DNA of 61,064 nucleotides from Burkholderiales bacterium (GCA_017307865.1 JAFKGE010000039.1:1-61064), one strand, 5' to 3'; positions 52,018 through 60,998 are shown, counted from the first letter of the stretch. Notes: generated by a model from the letters alone, not told the origin. Numbers and translations are program-made.

Positions 52018-53874
52018 TTACTTCTCTTGCGCCAGTAGCAAATAGGGATTGTTTGGCGGCGTCTCGGCAAACAGCAACCGGGCATTGCCCAGCAGGTAAC
52101 CGTGGAGGCCGCGAGACTTCCTGGGACCAGTGACCTCGCAGGTCCAGATGTTCAGGCCGTTGGGATGCTTGCGGTGGTATTGCAGCCGTTCGAAGCGCTT
52201 TTGCACCCACTGCCAATCCTGCTGGCTTTCCTGTTTCGCCAGCGTGCCCACTTGCGGGTGCTCCTGCGCATATCGCTGGAAGACGCCGGGGCTGACGAGG
52301 TAGGCGGTGTCGCCCACGGTGTGTACGAGCGCCTTGGCGTCGTTGATGATGAGCCGCCGCGAAGCGACACCTTGTTGCAGCCATGCCATGAAGTGCTCAC
52401 CGGATGGCTGCGCGGCAGTGGACGCGGGCGCTGGTGACGGAAGCAGGGGGTTCGCCAGGGGCGGCGCAGGCGTTTCGGGGCCTACGGCAGGCGCTTCGAC
52501 CGAGACGGCTTCTGCATCCTGCCGGGCGGCGGGCAAATCACCCATTCCCACCATCGCCAGCATGTCTTCCATGACGTCGGGCACGGCTTGGGCGGCAGGC
52601 GGATGAGCCACGGCAGCGGCGCCGCTGGCTTCCTCCCAGGGAGCGGGCTGCTGATCTTCGGCGGGCGGCACCGCCGCGATCGCTGGTGCTGGCACTGAAG
52701 CATCGGCATCTTTGTCTGCTGGTGTCGTGTCGATCGCCACCGTCCCGGCGAACGGCGTCGGCCGCTCGCCAGGCTCCCAAATCAGCGCAGGTGCCAGCCG
52801 CAACAGGGTGAACGAGTGGGACCAGCCGGTCGAACTGGTCACGGTCGCGCGCCAGATCGCCTTGCCATCGGACGTCGGCTGCAACATGCCGTGGTCCTGG
52901 AGCACGTTGAACACCGCGGTGTTGTTCGCGGGGATGCCATCGACCCCCTGGGACAGCAGGTGCGCGCGCAGCTTGTCCGATACCGTCTTGCTCACCAGCC
53001 ACAGCGCGTCCTCGGTGAGCCAGCCATCGGAGGCTTCGGGCTGGTTCAGTTTCAGCTCTTCCTTGAGCAGGTAGCGCAGCCCGTTGACCAGCTTGCGTTG
53101 GAGCGAGTGCTTGGGCGCGGCCATGGCGCGCGCGGGGTCGCCGCCCAGCTCCTGGGCGACGGAGGCGCGGTCGGCCTGCACGACCAGCTCGCCCAGCACC
53201 CCGGCGTGCTCGTACTGCCCGGCCAGGACGTAGAGCAGCGGCGCCCACAGGGACGGATAGCCGCTGAGCCAGTCCAGCAGATCGCGGTCGAGCAGTTGCC
53301 GGTAGAGCAAGCCTGTCGCGGCGCTATGGAGCCGGTACTCGCGGTCGGGGTTGTAGCGGAAGCGGTACGGCTGACGCAGCGGCCCGTGCCACGGGTGCCA
53401 GGTGCTGCCGTCGGCCAGTTCGACGTGCAGATCGACCGCCACCTTGCCGATGTCATGGAGCAGCGCGGCATAGGCGACGGCCGCAGTCCAGGCTTCGGCC
53501 TGCGCCGCCTGGTCTTCGGGGCTGGCGCCGATGGGCAGCAGATGGGACTGCCGCAGTTTCAGGCTGTAGGCGACGATTTCGAGGCCATGGTCGAGCATGC
53601 CGCCCGGGTAGGCGTGGTGGTGCGCTTCGGAGGCCGGGAAAGCCTGGACCAGCTCGGCGTAGCGCTCCAGCGGGGCGCGGTAGAGGGTGGCGAACTGCCG
53701 GCGCGAGAGCGACGTGCGCTGCCAGATGTGTTCCAGCAGCTTCTGCCGGCGCGGGGTGGCCAGCAGCGATGCGGCCGACTCCGGCCGCACCCACCCTTTC
53801 GGGAGGTCGGTGTCGGGTACTGGCGACGGCGCGGCAGCGACCGGGGGTCGTTTTCGCTGGAACAGGGAGAGCAT
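52018..53874 (-). CDS. traI: ICE relaxase, MobH/TraI_2 type (PFGI-1 class)
   Basis: 618 aa. The N-terminal half carries the TraI_2 region with an HD-like motif: HHHAYPGGMLDHGLEIVAYS and AALLHDIGKVAVDLHVEL. A proline/alanine-rich linker (about 385-475) leads to a C-terminal domain with TAYLVSPGVFQRYAQEHP and GYLLGNARLLF. This is the relaxase of ICEclc/PFGI-1-type elements, nicking oriT to start transfer. It usually lies toward one end of the conserved ICE backbone, so the catabolic DNA to the left is in the cargo position. The start is ATG 53874. Confidence 0.9.
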   Translation of the reverse strand: MLSLFQRKRPPVAAAPSPVPDTDLPKGWVRPESAASLLATPRRQKLLEHIWQRTSLSRRQFATLYRAPLERYAELVQAFPASEAHHHAYPGGMLDHGLEIVAYSLKLRQSHLLPIGASPEDQAAQAEAWTAAVAYAALLHDIGKVAVDLHVELADGSTWHPWHGPLRQPYRFRYNPDREYRLHSAATGLLYRQLLDRDLLDWLSGYPSLWAPLLYVLAGQYEHAGVLGELVVQADRASVAQELGGDPARAMAAPKHSLQRKLVNGLRYLLKEELKLNQPEASDGWLTEDALWLVSKTVSDKLRAHLLSQGVDGIPANNTAVFNVLQDHGMLQPTSDGKAIWRATVTSSTGWSHSFTLLRLAPALIWEPGERPTPFAGTVAIDTTPADKDADASVPAPAIAAVPPAEDQQPAPWEEASGAAAVAHPPAAQAVPDVMEDMLAMVGMGDLPAARQDAEAVSVEAPAVGPETPAPPLANPLLPSPAPASTAAQPSGEHFMAWLQQGVASRRLIINDAKALVHTVGDTAYLVSPGVFQRYAQEHPQVGTLAKQESQQDWQWVQKRFERLQYHRKHPNGLNIWTCEVTGPRKSRGLHGYLLGNARLLFAETPPNNPYLLLAQEK

Positions 53875-53904
53875 GTCGGTGTCCTGATGGCGGGCCGGGC
53901 GGGA

Positions 53905-53979
53905 GGCCTTTTGGCCTTTTCGAGGTAGGGCCTTTCCCCTTGCACCCCATTCCCTTGCCGTTTCGACCCTTTGGCCTTT
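53905..53979. repeat. Four GGCCTTT repeats upstream of the relaxase gene
   Basis: GGCCTTT occurs at 53905, 53913, 53929 and 53973, with CCGTTTCG motifs interspersed (53959 on, and within ACCGTTTCGGT near 53981). The 309-bp gap 53875-54183 separates divergent relaxase and antitoxin genes. Repeats next to a MobH relaxase could be part of an oriT or a relaxase binding region. No nick site can be assigned. Confidence 0.4.
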
Positions 53980-54127
53980 AACCGTTTCGGTATAGCGGGG
54001 CCTGGGCTACGGCTCCAGCGTCAATGTGGAACCCGCACGAATGGATTGGACGGCGACCTGGCGCTGGCCCGGGCCCATGCTCCCAAGACGCTGCCCCGCC
54101 AGGTAGGCTTCCAATAAGGCGACAAAG

Positions 54128-54156
54128 TTGACAAGAGAGACAAAGGCGACTAGAGT
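54128..54156 (+). promoter_or_regulatory. Sigma70-like promoter of the Xre-RES module
   Basis: TTGACA (54128-54133), a 17-bp spacer and TAGAGT (54151-54156) lie 28 bp before the antitoxin start. GACAAAG occurs twice around the -35 box (54121 and 54139), a possible operator for the Xre-type antitoxin. Confidence 0.55.
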
Positions 54157-54183
54157 GAATCCTGTCTCAAACCTACCTGGGAA

Positions 54184-54816
54184 ATGACCATGCCCACTGC
54201 CATCGAATTCATTGCCGATCGTCTGCCGCGCGTCACGGTGGAGGATGTGCGCCGATTCGCGGATACCGTCGAAATCCGGGATGCCCCGGCGTTCGCGGCC
54301 GAGTTGCAGGCGTTCATCCACGAGCGCGTGGAGGCGGTGAAGCTGCCCGCCAACCTGGAAGGTGAAACGGTGGCGCAGGCCTTGCAGCGCAAGGCGGCCG
54401 CGCTGCGCGCCGACACGCGCTGGGCACCGACTGAAACCGACGTCCAGAGAGGCCGCGCCGTGCTGCTGGAAGCCTTCAACCAGCCGGACAACCTGCCGCC
54501 TGCCGAGTTCGCCAAGCTGGCGGACAAGTCGCGCCAGCAAATCTACAAGGACATCCTGGCCCGTCGTCTGCTGGCGCTGAACGTGGGGCCGCGCGGCCAG
54601 AAGCTGCCCGACTGGCAGCTCGACCCGGTGAAGCAGCAGTTGACCCAAGCCGTGCTTCAGGAGGTCGAGGGCATCGACCACTGGACGATCTACCGCGCGC
54701 TGTCCGAACCACTCGAAGGCTTGGGCGGTCGCTCGCCGGTGGATGCGGTGACGCATGGCACGATCGATGACGTGGCCGAGGCCGTGTTCAACGTGCTGGG
54801 CGTCCAGGTGCATTGA
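54184..54816 (+). CDS. Xre/MbcA/ParS-type antitoxin of a RES toxin
   Basis: 210 aa. The central part KLADKSRQQIYKDILARRLL is a helix-turn-helix. The C-terminal part QLTQAVLQEVEGIDHWTIYR and GRSPVDAVTHGTIDDVAEAV resembles the toxin-neutralising Xre/MbcA/ParS domain (DUF2384-like). It starts at ATG 54184 (54190 possible) and lies 12 bp before the RES gene, the standard antitoxin-first order. It probably represses its own promoter. Confidence 0.82.
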   Translation: MTMPTAIEFIADRLPRVTVEDVRRFADTVEIRDAPAFAAELQAFIHERVEAVKLPANLEGETVAQALQRKAAALRADTRWAPTETDVQRGRAVLLEAFNQPDNLPPAEFAKLADKSRQQIYKDILARRLLALNVGPRGQKLPDWQLDPVKQQLTQAVLQEVEGIDHWTIYRALSEPLEGLGGRSPVDAVTHGTIDDVAEAVFNVLGVQVH

Positions 54817-54828
54817 CGCGAGATCGCC

Positions 54829-55461
54829 ATGAGCCACGAGCTGCCTTCGTTCCTGATCGATGCCGGTGAACTGCTCCAGCATGTGAGCCGCGTCGTCTAT
54901 CGGGGCAGTCCGCTGTACTTTGGCCGCAGCAGCACGAATCGCTACGATGACCCGGCGGGGGCCTATGGCGTGCTCTACCTGGGGCGCGACCTGCCCACGG
55001 CGCTGATGGAGTCGGTGTTTCACAAGCACCAGTGGCTTGAAGACACGAAGCGCTCCATCGCCCTGAAGGAAGTCCAGGTCCGGATGGTGCGCGCAGTAGG
55101 CGTGCTGGACGATGTGCTCCTGGCCGACCTCACGGCGCCGGGCGTCATGGCGGGCTACTTCGGTCTGAACCTGGAGCAGTTGGCCAGCCGCGACTACACG
55201 CACACGCAGCAGGTGTCCGCCCAGGTGCATGCGATGCGCGGAAACGACGGCCAGCCCCTGTTCGACGGGGTGCTCTACCCGTCGCGCAACAACTATCCCG
55301 CCAAGAGCATTGCCCTGTTCGAGCGTGCGGGAGCCAAGGTCAGCGTTGTCGAGGACATCGAGCTGGTTGACCATGTGGACTGGCCGCAGTTCGTTGCCAC
55401 CTACCGCATCGGCGTGGAACCCGATCCCGGCCCGGTGGAGCCGGAGGACGAAGCGTCCTGA
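54829..55461 (+). CDS. RES-domain toxin (probable NAD-degrading)
   Basis: 210 aa RES domain. The conserved Arg is in VVYRGSPLYFGR, the Glu in TALMESVFHKH and the Ser in YPAKSIALFE. RES toxins degrade NAD+ in the cytoplasm and arrest growth unless bound by the Xre antitoxin encoded upstream. As ICE cargo it would stabilise the element. An RES protein of other function is unlikely given the pairing. Confidence 0.88.
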   Translation: MSHELPSFLIDAGELLQHVSRVVYRGSPLYFGRSSTNRYDDPAGAYGVLYLGRDLPTALMESVFHKHQWLEDTKRSIALKEVQVRMVRAVGVLDDVLLADLTAPGVMAGYFGLNLEQLASRDYTHTQQVSAQVHAMRGNDGQPLFDGVLYPSRNNYPAKSIALFERAGAKVSVVEDIELVDHVDWPQFVATYRIGVEPDPGPVEPEDEAS

Positions 55462-55545
55462 AGCAGCAAGAAAGCGCATTGAAGCCTCAAACCGAATGAA
55501 TTGGAGCAAACTGGAATAGGCATTCCTCAACAGCAGGAGACGACC

Positions 55546-55905
55546 ATGAACACGACGACCCGCACCAGCACCGCAGAACGCCTCGGCCGCGCCTTTGGCC
55601 GTGGATGGCGTGCCTATGCGCGCGGCGAACGGCGGGCGTCGAACTGGCTGGCCTCCAAGGGAGTGCCGCTGGCCGGTGCCGCTGCGCTGCTGTGGGCGAT
55701 CAAGTTGGTCGTGCTCGGTGTGCTGCTGTACAGCACGGCTTGGCTGGCGCTGCTGCTGGTGTTTGCGATGGTGGCCGCCTGGGTGGCGCGCAATGCTGGG
55801 CTGGACGAAGACTTGCCCGAGCCAGAATGGCGCAATGGACCTGCAGGATTCGGCCTGTACACCTACGACGGTTTTCGCATTGATCCGCACGTCGAGGACG
55901 ACTAG
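55546..55905 (+). CDS. DUF3742-family ICE protein
   Basis: 119 aa from ATG 55546. An N-terminal RLGRAFGRGWRAYARGERRA stretch is followed by two hydrophobic segments (about 42-58 and 60-78) and the C-terminal YTYDGFRIDPH. This matches the small DUF3742 membrane proteins found beside traG in ICEclc-like elements. It is convergent with the TraG-N gene. Function unknown. Confidence 0.75.
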   Translation: MNTTTRTSTAERLGRAFGRGWRAYARGERRASNWLASKGVPLAGAAALLWAIKLVVLGVLLYSTAWLALLLVFAMVAAWVARNAGLDEDLPEPEWRNGPAGFGLYTYDGFRIDPHVEDD

Positions 55906-55911
55906 CTGCGC

Positions 55912-57435
55912 CTACTTCTTCGACACGGCATTGATCGCGATGCCGCCACCCCTCCCGCCAGCAGCCTTGGCATCTCCCGTCGCGCCGGCGAGGCCTTGCA
56001 GGACGTTGCCGGCGCGGATACCTGCCCAAGCCAGCGCCATGATCCAGAACGTGGGTAGCACGATGAACATCGTCCCCATGACGAAGTTCAGCAGCATGTC
56101 GCCAAAGGCATTGTTCAGCCCCACCAGTGGATCGAAATTGCTGTGCGGCCGGTTCCAGCCCCAGCCCCATCCATAGAGCGCATCGAGGATGGTGCTGTCG
56201 ATCCAGCGGGCCAACTGGAACCAGAAATCCACGAAGAACAGCGCGAACTGCACGACGCTCACGGTGACGACCGTCTTCAGGTCATAGGTGCCTACGACTA
56301 GCACCAATGGGATGCAGATCACGAGCGCCATCTTGAGGAGCGCAAGCACCATCGGCAGCGCTTGGCGCACCACGTCCATTGCCGGGAACGCCGCGATACC
56401 CCCGACGGCCATCCCCACGTCGCCGGCAGCGCGCGTGATGATGTTCGGCAAGGTCTTGTCGATCTGGCCGCCGTAGTCCGTATAGACGCTGCCCTGGTTC
56501 AGCTTCTGCTGCCGCGGTGACGCGATCGCGCGGATCACCGAATCGTCCACTTGGGCACGGCCCAAAAAACCCGCCCAGCCCGCCAGCCGCGTGAGCAGGC
56601 TCGGGTCCACCTGGCCCAGCAACCGCGCCCGCAGGCCGTTGCTGCCATCGGCCCACCATTGCCTGCAGGTCGGATAGCCGCCGCCACTGGCGACCTGCGC
56701 CAGCCCGGCGTCGCGGGTACTGTCGTAGGGCCAGTTGTCGCGCGGTGTGGCGGACCGATACGTGTCGTAGTAGCCAGCGGTGTCCGTGAAGAAGCGCGAG
56801 CCGATCCAGGTGACATCGTGCATCTGCGCCTCATCGAGATCCGGGCGCTGCATGAAAAGTTTGGCGCGCGCCGGCCCGTAGCAGTTGTGCGTGAAATCCG
56901 CCACCTCCTGAGCCAGTACCGGATCGTCGATGCGCGTGGCATCGATCTCCATCCTCATCTGCCGAAGGTCTGTTCCGCACGGGATGGCCGCCACCGAGGC
57001 GCCCGTGACGGCACGTGATAGCGCGTGCATGAAACCCCACCAGACCGGCACCTTGGCGCTCTGGTTGTTGAGCGTGCTGAAAGACTGCGACCAGCCTGTA
57101 TCCGTGGGTTGAGGCACGCTGACCTGGCACTGGGCGGAGCGCGAGCTGTCGTACTGGATGGTGTTGAGGTCCACGTCGATGAACGGGATGCCGGCGAACA
57201 TCACGACGACGATGGCGACGAACACCCGGTTCTCGATGCGCGCAGCCGAGAGCACGCCCTTGTTGCCTTCGTCGGCGCCTTCCGCACGGGCCTTCAGCCA
57301 CTCCTGCACGATGATCGCCACGAAGGGCAGCGCGGACACCCCGCTGGACACCAGCACCGCCCAGATGCCGTTGTTGATGATCCAGGACACGAGGGTCAGG
57401 TAGTACTCCAGGTAGTCGGTCGTGAAAAGAGTCAT
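55912..57435 (-). CDS. Conjugal transfer protein, TraG N-terminal domain family
   Basis: 507 aa inner-membrane protein. Hydrophobic segments lie at about 18-45, 70-88, 365-415 and 445-470, around a soluble central part with paired Cys. WIINNGIWAVLVSSGVSALP near the start and FDPLVGLNNAFGDMLLNFVM near the end are characteristic of ICE TraG-N proteins. In F-like systems TraG helps mating-pair stabilisation. It is encoded downstream of the TIGR03755-type gene in the same direction. Confidence 0.88.
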   Translation of the reverse strand: MTLFTTDYLEYYLTLVSWIINNGIWAVLVSSGVSALPFVAIIVQEWLKARAEGADEGNKGVLSAARIENRVFVAIVVVMFAGIPFIDVDLNTIQYDSSRSAQCQVSVPQPTDTGWSQSFSTLNNQSAKVPVWWGFMHALSRAVTGASVAAIPCGTDLRQMRMEIDATRIDDPVLAQEVADFTHNCYGPARAKLFMQRPDLDEAQMHDVTWIGSRFFTDTAGYYDTYRSATPRDNWPYDSTRDAGLAQVASGGGYPTCRQWWADGSNGLRARLLGQVDPSLLTRLAGWAGFLGRAQVDDSVIRAIASPRQQKLNQGSVYTDYGGQIDKTLPNIITRAAGDVGMAVGGIAAFPAMDVVRQALPMVLALLKMALVICIPLVLVVGTYDLKTVVTVSVVQFALFFVDFWFQLARWIDSTILDALYGWGWGWNRPHSNFDPLVGLNNAFGDMLLNFVMGTMFIVLPTFWIMALAWAGIRAGNVLQGLAGATGDAKAAGGRGGGIAINAVSKK

Positions 57436-57450
57436 GGCCTGAATCTCCCC

Positions 57451-57798
57451 TCAGCCCCGCATCAACAGGCTGGCTTCCAGCGCCACGATGGCAACGACGC
57501 CAGCGATCTCGCTGCGCATCAGGCGCCGCCGCGCCTGCTCGTCGTCTTCGCGCGCCAGCAGCCGGCGGCGCATCCACACCCATCCATAGGCCGTTGCCCC
57601 ATACAGGCACAGCCGCCACACCAGGAAGTAGCCTGAAGCTGCCGCCAGCCACTGCTCCCAGCCGGCAACGCTGCCCAGCAGGTAGATGCCCACGATGTTT
57701 GCGCCCACGGCAGCGGCGACGAGCGCCACCGCCCACAGCAGCGCCTTTGCCGCGCGCCGGCTGAACAGCCAGCGCGGGTGCAGCCAGGTCGTGTTCAT
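57451..57798 (-). CDS. Small ICE membrane protein
   Basis: 115 aa, with three hydrophobic segments (about 17-42, 48-66 and 95-112) and a basic WMRRRLLAREDDEQARRRLM stretch between. Its ATG overlaps the stop of the upstream TIGR03755-like gene (ATGA). It keeps this position in ICEclc-type elements. Function unknown. Confidence 0.75.
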   Translation of the reverse strand: MNTTWLHPRWLFSRRAAKALLWAVALVAAAVGANIVGIYLLGSVAGWEQWLAAASGYFLVWRLCLYGATAYGWVWMRRRLLAREDDEQARRRLMRSEIAGVVAIVALEASLLMRG

Positions 57799-59189
57799 GG
57801 CCTGCCCCCGGGATTGCCCTTCTGCAACCGATCGAGGCGGTCGGGCACCGGATCGCCTTCGTAGATGCCGCGCGAGCCAGCCGCCCGCGTGCTGTGGCGC
57901 TGGATGATGGCCATGGGCGAGTTGTTCGCCAGTTCGCGGCGCAGTTCCAATTCGGTCTTGAGGTTGCGGATGTCCTGGTCGAGCGTGTCGCTCTCGTGGT
58001 TCACGGTCTCGACCGCCAACTGGTTCGCCGCCACGTTGGGCTCCTTCTTGCCGGTCAACAAAGTCCGCTGAAGCAGCAATGCCTTCTCCAACACGGACGA
58101 CAGCGCAACTTCGGAGGCAAGGCGCCGCGCCAGCAGGTCCTGGTCCGGCTCGTCACGCAGTGCCTCGATGACGCCGCGCGTGATCGGCAGCGAGGTGCTG
58201 CCGGCAGCGCGCAGGTTCTCGAACGTCGTGTTGCGCGCCCCCGAGACCAGTTCCTGCAAGGCTTCCAGCTTCGCCTCGTATTCCTCTTGGATCAGCGGCG
58301 TCAGCCCAACGCCGGGTACGGTCTCGGTCTTGGTGCAGGAATCGCACGTGCGCTGCACCTGTTCCCCGAGGACCCGCGTGGCCCATTCGGTTGCTTGCTG
58401 TGGCGAGGTCCAGGTCTGGCAGGACAGGCTGGCGCAACTGACGGGCGCAATGGAGGACGTGTCGGTCACGCCGCGGCCATTGACCAGGTTGTAGCCCGCC
58501 CGGGTGACGTCGCCGACCACGCGGATGGCGGTCTGGCCTGCGCCGCCGGCATTGTTGCCGCCTACCCAGGGCACGCCGTCGTTGCCCCGGCGCGTCTCGG
58601 CCTGCTCGACGGCCGACACGGCGTCGTTGCTCCCCATCGCGTCACGCAGCGCCATGCCTTCCGCCATCTGGCTCCAGCCAAGCTGGCCCCCCGCCGTCTC
58701 GGCCATCTTTTCCGCCATCGCGCGGCACGTCAGCTTGGAACGGTCGAAATCCAGCCGCGCCTGCAGCACGCCGTTGGTGAGCAGGTTGTACAGGCCAGGA
58801 TCAGCGCGCTGGATGATCAGCGCAGGCAGGGACGCCACGGCACTCGTGGCGCTCTGGATCACGTTGCTCATGATCTGCTGAAAGCCGTTCGTGATGCCGT
58901 TGAGCTGGTTGCGCAGCGTGGTCTGGATGCTCATGTCACCGCAAATGAGGTTGCTGTTCCAGCCCACGCCGACCCCGATCGAGCTCATGCCGGCCGCACG
59001 GCCCATGGACACCGCGCTGCCGCCACCGATGGAGTACATGACCTCATCGCCGATCACCGGGCCGCTGGTCTGGAATCCCGTCTGTGCCCACGCCAGGCCG
59101 CAGCCCAGCGCGAGCGCGCCGGCCAGGATCGCCGGACGCAGAAGGCGACCCGTCTTGGTGGAGAGGTTCGTCAGTTCAGGACGCTTCAT
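57795..59189 (-). CDS. Integrating conjugative element protein, TIGR03755-like
   Basis: 464 aa from ATG 59189, with a signal peptide (basic start, AILAGALALGCGLAWA-QT). The mature part has NSNLICGDMSIQTTLRNQLN, ARLDFDRSKLTCRAMAEKM and a Cys cluster CASLSCQTW plus CDSCTK, suggesting a disulfide-stabilised periplasmic protein. It fits the TIGR03755 family of ICE type IV secretion clusters, related to F TraH-like assembly factors by context. The neighbours confirm it. Confidence 0.82.
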   Translation of the reverse strand: MKRPELTNLSTKTGRLLRPAILAGALALGCGLAWAQTGFQTSGPVIGDEVMYSIGGGSAVSMGRAAGMSSIGVGVGWNSNLICGDMSIQTTLRNQLNGITNGFQQIMSNVIQSATSAVASLPALIIQRADPGLYNLLTNGVLQARLDFDRSKLTCRAMAEKMAETAGGQLGWSQMAEGMALRDAMGSNDAVSAVEQAETRRGNDGVPWVGGNNAGGAGQTAIRVVGDVTRAGYNLVNGRGVTDTSSIAPVSCASLSCQTWTSPQQATEWATRVLGEQVQRTCDSCTKTETVPGVGLTPLIQEEYEAKLEALQELVSGARNTTFENLRAAGSTSLPITRGVIEALRDEPDQDLLARRLASEVALSSVLEKALLLQRTLLTGKKEPNVAANQLAVETVNHESDTLDQDIRNLKTELELRRELANNSPMAIIQRHSTRAAGSRGIYEGDPVPDRLDRLQKGNPGGRP

Positions 59190-59199
59190 CGCCGTACCC

Positions 59200-60147
59200 T
59201 CAATAGAAATCGACGCTGCCGAGGAACACCTGGCCCCTGCGTTCGCAGCACGCATAGGGCCGCCACAGCGCCCAGGCGTAGTCGCCCTGTTGGGCCTGGG
59301 TCAGGAAGCCGCTGCGAGGGAAAACCGTGCAGGACGAGGACAGGACGGGCGTGAGTTCCTGCCACTTGCCGGTCGAGGCGTCGCCCTCCATCAGCGCGCC
59401 GGCAGGCCAGTAGCCGTCGCGGGAGCTGGCGAGCAGCGGCTGATAGACGTGGATCTGCCCGCGGCGCGTGACGACATCGCCAGCGCGTTGTGCGACTACT
59501 GCGCCAGCCTTATGGTCGTCGCTCTGGTGCAAGAAACCGCCGCGGGGATACACGTTGCCCCAGAGGTTCATCGTGGCGCGCGCACCGACCTCGCGCCGGC
59601 CCGGAATCAGCGCTTCCGGATAGGCCATCTCGGGCACGTTGTAGCGCCAGGCCAGCGTGTCCAAGGTGCTGAGCAAGTACGGCATGAATGCCGTGCCCGC
59701 GCCCTCGCAGAAATAGCCCGAGGACGAGATGAATTGGTTGAAAACCTCGACGCCAGGGTGGCCGATCACGTCGGCGTTCTTGAACTTCGCGAGGTTGTTT
59801 TCGTGATCCTCGTTCGTGGTTCCATCGCCGCCTGCCTGGGCGGACGGGTTGGGCGTGCTCATTGCCCGGACTTCGACCCAGGGGTTCTCGCCGGTGTTGC
59901 TGTAGCTGGAGACGACTGCATCGGGAACGTAGTGGCGAACCTTGGTGGACGTGCGCACCGTGCAGCCCGTCCAGGTGCAGTAGAGCCAGTAGCAGATGCC
60001 GACGACGCGGTATTCGAGGCAATCGGGCGAAGCCACCGAGCCGACGATGGTGGCGGTGTTGAGGGCGTAGCTGCCGGTGGCACTGAGCAGCAGCACGGAC
60101 GCCACGCCAGCGTGCAGGCGGCGCATCAGGTCGAATGCTCGGGTCAC
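59200..60147 (-). CDS. Integrating conjugative element protein, TIGR03756-like (TraU family)
   Basis: 315 aa from GTG 60147, overlapping the stop of the upstream gene (GTGA). A signal peptide is followed by the Cys-rich CLEYRVVGICYWLYCTWTGC, typical of TraU proteins, then SSGYFCEGAGTAFMPYL and near the end RPYACCERRG. It is periplasmic and would act in mating-pair formation. Confidence 0.88.
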   Translation of the reverse strand: MTRAFDLMRRLHAGVASVLLLSATGSYALNTATIVGSVASPDCLEYRVVGICYWLYCTWTGCTVRTSTKVRHYVPDAVVSSYSNTGENPWVEVRAMSTPNPSAQAGGDGTTNEDHENNLAKFKNADVIGHPGVEVFNQFISSSGYFCEGAGTAFMPYLLSTLDTLAWRYNVPEMAYPEALIPGRREVGARATMNLWGNVYPRGGFLHQSDDHKAGAVVAQRAGDVVTRRGQIHVYQPLLASSRDGYWPAGALMEGDASTGKWQELTPVLSSSCTVFPRSGFLTQAQQGDYAWALWRPYACCERRGQVFLGSVDFY

Positions 60148-60590
60148 GGCTGGGTCCTCCGGTGCTGCTCGATGCGCGCAATGGCGCGAGCCACGTCCGG
60201 CTCGCCATAGGCCACGTAACGCTGGTCCACCACGACTGCTGGGAGGCTGGTGACGCCCAGGCTCCATGCGTCGGTGACGCCCTGATATGCGGAGGCGATG
60301 CGGCGCTGGAGGTCGGCGCCGCCGCTTGAGAGCCGGCGCTTGACGATGGCCGTCGCCTGTTCGGGATCGGTGGGCAGTTCCGCTGAAAGCTCCGCTTCAA
60401 TCCTGTGAGCTTCGTCCAGCTCGATCAGCCGCTCGCCGCCCATGGTCTTGACCGGGTGGCGGCTGTCGGTGACGACCACCACGTCGGCGGCGAAGGTGGC
60501 CGGGCTGAAAACGGCCAGGGCTGCCGGCAGCGCCACGGCCAGGCCGAGGGTTCGCCAGCCCGGCGCGAACCTGGAAAGAGATGCTGGCAT
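60144..60590 (-). CDS. Integrating conjugative element protein, TIGR03757-like
   Basis: 148 aa with a signal peptide (GLAVALPAALAVFSPATFAA). The mature part contains VVVVTDSRHPVKT, AYQGVTDAWSLGVTSLPAVV and DQRYVAYGEPDVARAIARI, the family pattern of a thioredoxin-like TrbC/TraW-type protein. It leads the TIGR03757-03756-03755 series. Confidence 0.88.
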   Translation of the reverse strand: MPASLSRFAPGWRTLGLAVALPAALAVFSPATFAADVVVVTDSRHPVKTMGGERLIELDEAHRIEAELSAELPTDPEQATAIVKRRLSSGGADLQRRIASAYQGVTDAWSLGVTSLPAVVVDQRYVAYGEPDVARAIARIEQHRRTQP

Positions 60591-60702
60591 GTCGCGTGCC
60601 CTTGAAGTTGATCAGAGCAGTAGTCAATCGCGAAGCCGACGCGGCCCCAACAAACAATGCGCATCGCGCACTGCCCGCATACCTGCTTGTCTCGCGCCCA
60701 TG

Positions 60703-60727
60703 AAAAAGCGGAGGCCGAAGCCTCCGC
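60703..60727 (-). terminator. Rho-independent terminator after the radC remnant
   Basis: GCGGAGGC-CGAA-GCCTCCGC is a perfect 8-bp stem with a four-base loop. On the minus strand it is followed by five T residues (A-tract at 60703-60707). It lies 26 bp after the radC stop and 113 bp before the TIGR03757-like start. Confidence 0.85.
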
Positions 60728-60752
60728 GTGGATTAGCAAGCCGATGCCGTCG

Positions 60753-60914
60753 CTACAGCAGGCCGGATTCCGCGAACGAGTACGGCGTGCCCTGGCCGAC
60801 GATGAGGTGATCCAGCACCCTCACATCGATCAGCGCCAGCGCGGTCTTCAGCGTCTGGGTCATCGCGCGGTCCGCGCTTGACGGCTCCGTGCAGCCCGAA
60901 GGGTGCTGGTGCGA
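60753..60914 (-). pseudogene. radC: 3' fragment of radC (JAB/MPN domain)
   Basis: The frame reads [18 protein letters not shown], then [18 protein letters not shown] and SFAESGLL before TAG at 60753. That is the zinc-binding H-x-HPSG and C-terminal part of RadC/YkfG proteins, which are common next to this ICE block. Upstream of the first His the similarity stops at about 60914 and a stop occurs at 60933-60935, so the N-terminal two thirds are missing. The break coincides with an inverted repeat starting at 60916. Confidence 0.8.
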
Positions 60915-60915
60915 A

Positions 60916-60998
60916 TTTTGTGCCCTGTTTTCTTATGTGCCATCGAGGATTGATCTCGGCGCACGTGAGCGGTTTCCGACGGGCGGATGGGCACAAAA
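60916..60998. repeat. 10-bp inverted repeat at the radC break
   Basis: TTTTGTGCCC (60916-60925) and GGGCACAAAA (60989-60998) are perfect inverted repeats, and a related TTATGTGCC lies at 60933-60941. The set starts exactly where radC similarity ends, suggesting the end of an inserted element that extends past the right edge. Bases 60999-61064 contain nothing I can assign. Confidence 0.5.
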
